64,000 nt of DNA, from NCBI GenBank assembly GCA_947476555.1, contig CANJRI010000003.1:1-64000 (forward strand), read 5' to 3'. Below are positions 54,947 through 61,299 of this stretch, piece by piece; positions within the stretch are counted from its first letter, which is position 1, and each line of letters starts with the position of its first letter. The position numbers and the translations under genes were made by a program. The notes under the pieces are model-generated. The model saw only the letters and a program-made list of their open reading frames with translations, did no database searches and was not told the origin of the DNA. Origin of the DNA: Caulobacteraceae bacterium. GTDB lineage: Bacteria > Pseudomonadota > Alphaproteobacteria > Caulobacterales > Caulobacteraceae.

Positions 54947-56122
54947 TCATCGCATTGCTCCGGCGGACCACACCTGGCGATACATCCCTATGATTTCGCC
55001 GACGCTCGGCACGCGAGGATTGTTGCCGGGAGACCCGGAGGCAAGCGCCTGTTCGGCCATCACGGGAAGGACAGAGTTCCACTTGGACTCATCGATCCCG
55101 TAGGCCTGCGGCGTCGGGACCTCCAGATCCCGGTTGATCTGAGCCAGCTCGGCCAGCAACCGGGCGACGCTGGACTGATCCCCCTCCTCCCCCTTCGCCA
55201 CGCCCATGACGCGGGCGCAATCGGCGTAGCGGCGCAGCGCGCTTGGCGCGGAGAACTCGGTCACCGCGGGAAGCAGCATCGCGTTCGACAGGCCGTGCGG
55301 GACATGGAAATGGGCGCCGATCGGCCGGCTCATCCCATGCACCAGCGCGACCGAGGAATTGGAGAAGGCGATCCCGGCCAGGGTGGCGCCCAGCATCAGC
55401 GCCTCACGCCCCTCGCGGTGCGAACCGTCCCGGTAGACCAGCCGCAGATTGGGCGCGATCGCTCGCATCGCGGCCAGCGCCATCTGGTCCGAGAACGGAT
55501 TGGCCCGGCGCGAGACATAGGCCTCGATCGCGTGGGTCAGGGAATCGATCGCCGTGTCGGCCGTCAGCCGCCTGGGCTTGGTGAGGGTGAGTTCGAAGTC
55601 CACCAGCGCCGCCACCGGCAGGTAGCCCACGCCGGGACAGAGCATCTTCTCGTCCGTCGCCTCGTCGGTGATGATCGTGAAGCGCGTGGCCTCCGACCCC
55701 GTGCCCGCCGTGGTCGGGATCGCGATGATCGGCAGGCCCGGCTCGTTCTGCAGGTGCGGGGTCTTGTAGTCGGCGACCCGGCCGCCGAACGCGCTCACCA
55801 CCGCGATGGCCTTGGCGCTGTCGATGGGGCTGCCGCCGCCGAAGGCGACGACGCAGTCGTGATCCCCCGCCTTCAGGAATTCGACGCCCGCCTCGATCGA
55901 GGCCACCGTCGGGTCGGGCACGGTTTCGGAGAACACCCGCGCCGCGATCCCGGCCTTCTCCAGGCTGTCGGTGATCGGCTCCAGCCGCCCGGTGTCCACC
56001 AGGAAGGCGTCGGTGACGATCAGCGGCCGGCTCAGTCCGAGGCGCTCCAGGACCTGCCCGATCTCTTGCGAGGCGCCGCCGCCGATGCGCAGCAGACGCG
56101 GCAAATCAATCGCGGCCGCCAT
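54947..56122 (-). CDS. Iron-containing alcohol dehydrogenase
   Basis: 391 residues from MAAAIDLPRLLRIGGGASQE (56122; an in-frame ATG 19 codons earlier is possible). Group III Fe-ADH motifs: NAD-binding GGGSPIDSAKAIAVV (about 95-109), PTTAGTGSEATRF, metal histidines in DSLTHAIEAYVSRRANPFSD and HGMSRPIGAHFHVPHGLSNA. It oxidises an alcohol or reduces an aldehyde/ketone with NAD(P). It heads the Fe-ADH - lactate permease - SnoaL gene run. Confidence 0.92.
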   Translation of the reverse strand: MAAAIDLPRLLRIGGGASQEIGQVLERLGLSRPLIVTDAFLVDTGRLEPITDSLEKAGIAARVFSETVPDPTVASIEAGVEFLKAGDHDCVVAFGGGSPIDSAKAIAVVSAFGGRVADYKTPHLQNEPGLPIIAIPTTAGTGSEATRFTIITDEATDEKMLCPGVGYLPVAALVDFELTLTKPRRLTADTAIDSLTHAIEAYVSRRANPFSDQMALAAMRAIAPNLRLVYRDGSHREGREALMLGATLAGIAFSNSSVALVHGMSRPIGAHFHVPHGLSNAMLLPAVTEFSAPSALRRYADCARVMGVAKGEEGDQSSVARLLAELAQINRDLEVPTPQAYGIDESKWNSVLPVMAEQALASGSPGNNPRVPSVGEIIGMYRQVWSAGAMR

Positions 56123-56266
56123 CACTCTCCCCAGGACTTTTCGTTGGCTGCAACATCGGCGATCAAGGTTCTGCGTCAATGGCCAATTTGGCTTGGACGT
56201 CCCACAGCCGCTCCAAGGACCTCTAAGGCTGGCTAGCGGGCCATCGCGGACGTACTAGGCTAGCTT

Positions 56267-56701
56267 ATGGACCTTGGGCGGCGGCTTGATCGGCTCCGTA
56301 CGCGGCGGCGGGCTTCGTTGCTGCTATTCCTCGCGGTGCTCGTGCACAACGCCGAGGAGGGCGTCAGCTATCCGTTCAGCCGACTGGAGGCGATGCAGCT
56401 GGCTCAGTTGACCTGGCCTGCGCTGCAGTTCCCGACGGTTATCGAGTTTCAGATGGCGCTCGTGCTTTTGACAGCGGCCGTCGGCGCAGTGCTGGCTTGG
56501 GCGGCCAATACTCGGCGCGAGCCGCAGGGGTGGCTGGCCCTGAAGTTGCTGGCCTCGGTTTTCCTGGCGAACGTGATCGTCCCCCACGTTCCCGCCGCTA
56601 TCCTGTTAGGTGGATATGCGCCCGGCGTGATCACAGCCGTGGCTATCAATCTGCCCCTGAGCCTGTGGATTCTGAAACACCGGCGGGAGCCCTCCTCGTG
56701 A
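56267..56701 (+). CDS. HXXEE-domain membrane protein
   Basis: 144 residues with four hydrophobic segments. The family motif H-x-x-E-E is in LVHNAEEGVSYP (about 26-37), with a partner histidine in VIVPHVPAAILLGGY. Function unknown. It opens the lower-GC patch of small genes at 56.2-58.4 kb; a perfect inverted repeat of family B lies 12 bases after its stop. Confidence 0.75.
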   Translation: MDLGRRLDRLRTRRRASLLLFLAVLVHNAEEGVSYPFSRLEAMQLAQLTWPALQFPTVIEFQMALVLLTAAVGAVLAWAANTRREPQGWLALKLLASVFLANVIVPHVPAAILLGGYAPGVITAVAINLPLSLWILKHRREPSS

Positions 56702-56712
56702 GACGAGCAAGG

Positions 56713-56738
56713 TCCGCAATGGGTGGATTGCGGACATT
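56713..56738 (+). repeat. Short repeat family B, copy 1
   Basis: TCCGCAATGGGTGGATTGCG... with the perfect arms GTCCGCAAT / ATTGCGGAC (56712-56735). Related copies at 56994-57019, 57702-57727 and degenerate at 58362-58381. Confidence 0.8.
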
Positions 56739-56765
56739 GGACCTCGATCCCGCTACGGTCGCAAC

Positions 56766-56990
56766 ATGTGGTGGCGCAAACCCAAACCGGAGCTTCCGCT
56801 TCGCGATCAGCTGCTGGCAGCTAAAGCGGACCTCGTGCGCCAGCTTGAAATCCTGAGTGTTCCGCCAAGCTCCATCGGAAAAGGCGGAGCATTCATCGAC
56901 AACACGCGTCTGATCGCCCAGCTGCAAGAAACGCTCCGGGAAGTTGAGCACCAGCTCGCCAGCTTCGGTCACGGCGACCCGATACCCTGA
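56766..56990 (+). CDS. Small coiled-coil hypothetical protein
   Basis: 74 residues: MWWRKPKPELPLRDQLLAAK, then helices with heptad spacing (LVRQLEILSV, LIAQLQETLREVEHQLASF). No signal peptide. No strong Shine-Dalgarno. Supported mainly by coiled-coil pattern and position between two repeat copies. Confidence 0.45.
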   Translation: MWWRKPKPELPLRDQLLAAKADLVRQLEILSVPPSSIGKGGAFIDNTRLIAQLQETLREVEHQLASFGHGDPIP

Positions 56991-56993
56991 ACG

Positions 56994-57019
56994 CCTGCAA
57001 TGGGTGGGAAGCGGACCTA
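56994..57019 (+). repeat. Short repeat family B, copy 2
   Basis: TGCAATGGGTGGGAAGCGGA core, matching copy 1 except for the spacer and one decayed arm. It follows the coiled-coil gene. Confidence 0.75.
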
Positions 57020-57069
57020 CGCCGCCGGTGCCCCTGACCTGTGACCCGAACGCCGCGCGACCGTCGCTC

Positions 57070-57621
57070 CTAAGCGGCCCTTGGACTGTTGGTAAGTGGG
57101 CCCGCGCCAAGCGCTCTTAGGCGGCCGTAGACGAATGGCGCGCCGATAACGAGATAGAGCAGCGCAAGAAAGGTACCGATGGCGGCGTGTGATGGAGCGC
57201 CGCTCTCAACCTCGGCGTCGCAAACCGTGCGTGCTGCGCACCAAGCGAGCATGAAGAACCCAACGACCATTGCAAAGATGAGGAACGGCTCGACAGCGGC
57301 CAGCCATTCCGGTCCGAGGGGCGCTAGTGGGGGGACTAGCCAAGCGATAGCGAAGACGAGGACCGTCGCCAGAGCGACGGCGAGCGCTAGTGGGCGGGCC
57401 CTGGCAAGTCGGCGCGGACCTCTCGTAGGGTCATGGCCCGCAGCGAAAGCCAAAGCCCGCCAAATCCACGTCACGTGAAGCAGCGTGCACACAAATATCG
57501 CGGCCATCGCCAGGGAGAGGGCGTCGATACCCCCGGTGTTGACGGCGTAGGCCGGCACGAAGAAGCCGAGCGCGATGTAGATGGGTATGAATACCAACGG
57601 TCGTAGCGGCAATCGTCGCAT
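57070..57621 (-). CDS. Hypothetical multi-pass membrane protein
   Basis: 183 residues from MRRLPLRPLVFIPIYIALGF (57621), with GGGAGG 7 bases upstream deciding the start. About five membrane helices (LVFIPIYIALGFFVPAYAV, ALSLAMAAIFVCTLLHVTWIW, LALAVALATVLVFAIAWLV, FLIFAMVVGFFMLAWCA, AIGTFLALLYLVIGAPFVYG). No family recognised. Confidence 0.65.
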   Translation of the reverse strand: MRRLPLRPLVFIPIYIALGFFVPAYAVNTGGIDALSLAMAAIFVCTLLHVTWIWRALAFAAGHDPTRGPRRLARARPLALAVALATVLVFAIAWLVPPLAPLGPEWLAAVEPFLIFAMVVGFFMLAWCAARTVCDAEVESGAPSHAAIGTFLALLYLVIGAPFVYGRLRALGAGPLTNSPRAA

Positions 57622-57701
57622 CGGTAGTCCTCCCACAAGCCAGACTGACGGGCGATTGGCGCATCGACGAGAATGCCTCTGCCGGGAGGGCTCTTCCAAC
57701 G

Positions 57702-57727
57702 ACCGCAATGGGTGGGAAGCGGACATC
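57702..57727 (+). repeat. Short repeat family B, copy 3
   Basis: CCGCAATGGGTGGGAAGCGG with CCGC/GCGG arms, between the membrane-protein and response-regulator genes. Confidence 0.75.
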
Positions 57728-57785
57728 AGCATCTCGATCGTCGCGGCCCAAAGGCGTGGAAGCCGAACTCAGGCGAATTGGCCGA

Positions 57786-58172
57786 TCAGCCCGCCGCGTC
57801 CACGTTCTCGTTCCGGGGCTGCACAAGCGCTACGACCGTCTCGGCGAATTCGTCGGGAGCGAACGGTTTTTCAATCAGCAACGCCCCGTCCACCCCATAG
57901 CGTTTCACCGGCTCAGGGTTGCCGGTTATGTACACCACCTTCAGGCTCGGATTGATTTCACGCGCTTTGCGAGCCAGATCGAAGCCGGTTACGCCAACGC
58001 CAAGATTTATGTCGGTGACCAGGACGGCCATTTCCCTCGCCTCCTGCTCAAGGAGCGCTAGGGCCTCCTGGTCATCCAGCGCCGCCTTCACTTGCACCCC
58101 TCGCGACTGGAGCGCCTCCTGGATGATCTCCAGAATCTCCGGCTCGTCGTCCACGATGAGTACTTGGGGCAT
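57786..58172 (-). CDS. Single-domain response regulator (CheY-like receiver)
   Basis: 128 residues, receiver domain only. The acidic pocket is in IVDDEPEI (Asp8/9), the phospho-acceptor Asp in LVTDINLGVG (about 54), Thr in YITGNPEPV and Lys in LIEKPFAPDEF (about 105). No output domain, so it works by protein contact or as a phosphate sink. No histidine kinase is adjacent (orphan). The start follows the conserved MPQVLIVDDEPEIL. Confidence 0.9.
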   Translation of the reverse strand: MPQVLIVDDEPEILEIIQEALQSRGVQVKAALDDQEALALLEQEAREMAVLVTDINLGVGVTGFDLARKAREINPSLKVVYITGNPEPVKRYGVDGALLIEKPFAPDEFAETVVALVQPRNENVDAAG

Positions 58173-58361
58173 CGCATTTCCGCGCAGGCAGCATCAAGCG
58201 CCCGAGTTCTGGAGTGTCGGACTTCCGACATAACGTGCCATTTCCGCTCAGGTTCCCGGCCAGAAACCAGGCGCGGGTGGTTGTTGGAACGCCTACAGAA
58301 CTGCCGTTATCCCCAAAATGAGTGGGCTCTCTCATAAGCGGACCTTCCCAACGTCGCCCAA

Positions 58362-58381
58362 GGGTCGAAAGCCGACGTTCG
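58362..58381 (+). repeat. Short repeat family B, degenerate copy
   Basis: GGGTCGAAAGCCGACGTTCG resembles the right half of the family B repeat (GGGTxGAAAGCGGACATT). A further partial match (AATGAGTGGG...AAGCGGACC) lies at 58317-58343. Confidence 0.45.
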
Positions 58382-58419
58382 CCGACCCACCAAAAACCTT
58401 GACTCCCGCCCCGCTCTAT

Positions 58420-58434
58420 GTTCTCGTTTTGTTC
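58420..58434. promoter_or_regulatory. LexA (SOS) box GTTC-N7-GTTC
   Basis: GTTCTCGTTTTGTTC, differing at one spacer base from the box at 21696-21710 and followed by the same GT. It ends exactly at the GTG (58435) that best fits as start of the next gene. A TTGACT at 58399-58404 may be its -35 element. Confidence 0.72.
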
Positions 58435-58980
58435 GTGTCCAACGCCGCCCCAGACCGCAACAGCGGAATCCTCCGCGAGCTGGCCGAGCTTGGCCTCTCG
58501 GTGGCGCGCGATCTGCAGGCCAGGGTGGCGGCGGCCGAAGACGACGCCACAGCCAACCAGCTCGCCCGCAGCTTCGAGCGAGTCTCGCGCTCCGTCCGCC
58601 ATTGCCTGGCCCTGGAGGCCCGCCTGCTGGACGGCTTCCGCCGGCGCCTCGTCGAGGATCGCGAGCAGGTGGCCGAGGGGCGCCGCGCCGAGATAAGCCA
58701 ACATCGCCACCGCGTCCGCGAGGCGATGGAGCATTTCGCCTTTACGGACCCCGAGGTCGGCGACACCGAGGTCGATTACATCCTGGAGCGGGCCGGCGCG
58801 TGGCTGGAGCGCGAGGTCGAGGCCCCGGACTTCCTCGACCTGCCCGTCGAGCAGCACATCGCCCGCCTGCGCCGCGCCCTGGGTCGCGACGGCGCCGCCG
58901 AGGAGGAAGAGGCCGAGGGCGACCCCGTTCCCGAAACGGGGCCCAGCCTCTCGGACCTCCCCTGGCGAAGCTCGGCCTGA
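58435..58980 (+). CDS. Helical protein of unknown function, putatively SOS-regulated
   Basis: 181 residues from GTG 58435 (VSNAAPDRNSGILRELAELG). An ATG at 58318 in the same frame would run through repeat remnants and the LexA box and is less likely. The protein is mostly helical with many Arg/Glu: LSVARDLQARVAAAEDDATA, FERVSRSVRHCLALEARLLD, GFRRRLVEDREQVAEGRRAE. An acidic tail (EEEEAEGDP) ends it. No family recognised. Start codon and operator touch, suggesting leaderless translation. Confidence 0.6.
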   Translation: MSNAAPDRNSGILRELAELGLSVARDLQARVAAAEDDATANQLARSFERVSRSVRHCLALEARLLDGFRRRLVEDREQVAEGRRAEISQHRHRVREAMEHFAFTDPEVGDTEVDYILERAGAWLEREVEAPDFLDLPVEQHIARLRRALGRDGAAEEEEAEGDPVPETGPSLSDLPWRSSA

Positions 58981-58984
58981 AGGA

Positions 58985-59036
58985 CCCTTCTCCCCTCGTG
59001 GGAGAAGGTGGACGCGAAGTGGCCGGATGAGGGGTC
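58985..59036 (+). repeat. Intergenic palindromic repeat family A, copy 4
   Basis: CCCTTCTCCCCTCGTGGGAG... hairpin followed by GGCCGGATGAGGGG, the same order of parts as copies at 28.4 kb. It lies 4 bases after the stop of the helical gene and may serve as its 3' end. Confidence 0.82.
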
Positions 59037-59103
59037 GCGCTCCCCCATCGACCCCGCCCAAGCTCCACTCTAGAACTCTCCCGACACTGCTTCGGAGAGC
59101 CCG

Positions 59104-60312
59104 TTGACGCGCGCCCTGATCCTCGCGGCCCTGATCGCCGCCACCCCCCTGCCCGCCCTGGCCCAGGCCATCTCGCCAGCGGCCCGCGCCGCGCACCGCG
59201 ACGCCGTCGTCATGGACAGCCATTTCGACACCCCGGCCCTGCTCGGCCGGCCGGGCTGGAGCATACTTGACCGTCACAGCCCCGAGATGGACGGCAGCCA
59301 GGTGGATTACCCGCGCATGGTCGAGGGCGGGGTGGACGGGGGCTTCTTCGCGGTGTTCACCCCTCAGGGGCCGCGGACGCCGGAGGGCTATGCGGCGGCG
59401 CGGGACTTCGCGCTCTACCGGCTGACCGAGATCCGCGAGATGGCGGCGCGGCACAGCAAGGAATTCGCCCTCACCCTGACCGCCGACGAGGCCTTGGCGG
59501 CGGCGAAGGCGGGACGGAAATTCGTGATCCCGTCGATGGAGAACAGCTATCCGGTGGGCAAGGACCTCAGCCTGATGCGGACCTTCCATCGACTGGGCGT
59601 GCGGGTGATGAGCCCGGCGCACCAGACCAACAACGACCTGGCGGACAGCTCCACCGACCCCAAGGGGACCGAGTGGGGCGGCCTCTCGCCGCTGGGACGC
59701 CAATGGGTGGAGGAGGCCAACCGCCTGGGCGTGTTGATCGACGGCTCACACGCCACCGACCTCGCGGCCGAGCAAATGGCCGCCTATTCCCGCACGCCGA
59801 TCATCATGACCCACTCGGGGGTGAAGGCGGTGTTCGACCACCCGCGCAACATCTCCGACCTGTTGCTCCGCTTCATCGCCCGGCGCGGCGGGGTGGTGCA
59901 GATCAACGTCTTCTCCAGCTACATGGTCGAGGGCGCGCCCGATCCCGCGCGAGCGGCGGCCCTGGCCGAGCTCAACCGCAAATATCCCGGCCCGCGCAAT
60001 CAGGCCCGGCAGGTCGCCTATATCGCCGAGCGCGAGGCGATCGACCGGCGGCTGCCCGCGGCCCGCGCCAACATCGACCAGGTCATGGAGCACATCTTCC
60101 ACGCCATCACCGTAGGCGGCATCGACGCCGTGGGCCTCTCGGGCGACTTCGACGGCGGCGGCGGGGTGGAGGGCCTCAACGACGTCACCGCCTATCCGAT
60201 GGTGACGCAGAAGCTGATGGACGCCGGCTACACCAAGGAGGACGTGGCGAAATTCTGGGGCGGAAACGCCCTGCGTGTGCTGCGCCAGGCGCAGGAGGCT
60301 GCGGCCAAGTAA
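59104..60312 (+). CDS. Membrane dipeptidase (peptidase M19)
   Basis: 402 residues with a signal peptide (1-21). Start TTG at 59104. Binuclear zinc ligands of the renal dipeptidase family are seen: MDSHFDTP (His/Asp, about 37-44), IPSMENSYP (Glu, ~144), LIDGSHATD and IMTHSGVKA (His), and Asp in GLSGDFDGGGG. It cleaves dipeptides, including D-residue ones, in the periplasm. It appears to be a single gene before an outer-membrane protein gene. Confidence 0.92.
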   Translation: MTRALILAALIAATPLPALAQAISPAARAAHRDAVVMDSHFDTPALLGRPGWSILDRHSPEMDGSQVDYPRMVEGGVDGGFFAVFTPQGPRTPEGYAAARDFALYRLTEIREMAARHSKEFALTLTADEALAAAKAGRKFVIPSMENSYPVGKDLSLMRTFHRLGVRVMSPAHQTNNDLADSSTDPKGTEWGGLSPLGRQWVEEANRLGVLIDGSHATDLAAEQMAAYSRTPIIMTHSGVKAVFDHPRNISDLLLRFIARRGGVVQINVFSSYMVEGAPDPARAAALAELNRKYPGPRNQARQVAYIAEREAIDRRLPAARANIDQVMEHIFHAITVGGIDAVGLSGDFDGGGGVEGLNDVTAYPMVTQKLMDAGYTKEDVAKFWGGNALRVLRQAQEAAAK

Positions 60313-60369
60313 GAACTATCCGACGCTTCAGGAGTTTGTGACCGGCAGATCCACCGGGAGACCTCCTTC

Positions 60370-61035
60370 TTGCGTCAGCACGCCCTCGCCCTCGCGGCCG
60401 TCGTCAGCCTGTGCGCCGGCTCGGCCTTCGCCCAATCCACCGGGGTGGCGGTGGGTGCCCAACTGGGCACGCCGGGCGTCGGCGCCTCGGTCCAGATGAA
60501 GGCCTCGGAGAGCCTGGTGCTGCGTGGCGACCTCGACTGGATGCGGTTCGGTTACGACCGCGACTATTCGGGCGTGGAATACGACAGCAAGCTGAAGTCC
60601 TTCACCGGCGGCGCCTTCGCCGACTTCCATCCCGGCGGCGGGCCGCTGATGGTCAGCGCCGGCGCCTATTACGGCACGCGGAAACTGGACTTGGACGCCC
60701 GGCCCACGGGCACTGTGGACATCGGCGGCCAGAGCTTCACCCCCGCCCAGATCGGCGAGATCACGGGCGAGGCCAGGATGTCCAAGCTGCAGCCCTTTCT
60801 CGGCCTCGGCTACGACAACACCTTCTCCGGAACCGGTGGCTGGGGCTTCCGGGCCGTGGCCGGCGTCGCCTTCTCCAAGGATCCGAGCGTCGATCTGATC
60901 GCCAGCGGCGGGACGCTCGCCACCGACCCCAACTTCCAGGCCCGTCTGGCACAGGAGGAGGCCGACGTCCGCGACGACGCCCGCAGGCTGCGCTACTTCC
61001 CGGTGGTGCAGGTGGGGATCACCCGTCAGTTCTAG
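60370..61035 (+). CDS. Outer-membrane beta-barrel protein
   Basis: 221 residues, start TTG 60370. Signal peptide 1-21 (...SAFAQ). Alternating hydrophobic strands (VAVGAQLGTPGVGASVQMK, LMVSAGAYYGTRKLDLD, GWGFRAVAGVAFS) and a C-terminal VVQVGITRQF with aromatic last residue mark an 8-stranded-type outer-membrane barrel. Specific function unknown. Confidence 0.8.
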   Translation: MRQHALALAAVVSLCAGSAFAQSTGVAVGAQLGTPGVGASVQMKASESLVLRGDLDWMRFGYDRDYSGVEYDSKLKSFTGGAFADFHPGGGPLMVSAGAYYGTRKLDLDARPTGTVDIGGQSFTPAQIGEITGEARMSKLQPFLGLGYDNTFSGTGGWGFRAVAGVAFSKDPSVDLIASGGTLATDPNFQARLAQEEADVRDDARRLRYFPVVQVGITRQF

Positions 61036-61299
61036 CCGAGAATCCCTGCCAGGTTTGACCGTTTGCGTACGGATTACGCTGTAAGCGCGCACGGGTGCGG
61101 CGCCGGACCTATCGCGCTCCCCTTCCCCGACTACAACCAGTACTCCCCGACAGCGCCGGCGGCGGCTTCTGCTACGCTACGGTCAAGGTGACGTTCTGAG
61201 GCCAAGAAGGTATCCCTGGTCGCCCGCCATCATGGAACCTCGCATAGCGCGGACGATCCCAAGCCGCCGGCGGCCAAAGTTGAACCGGAGGAGAGCCCA

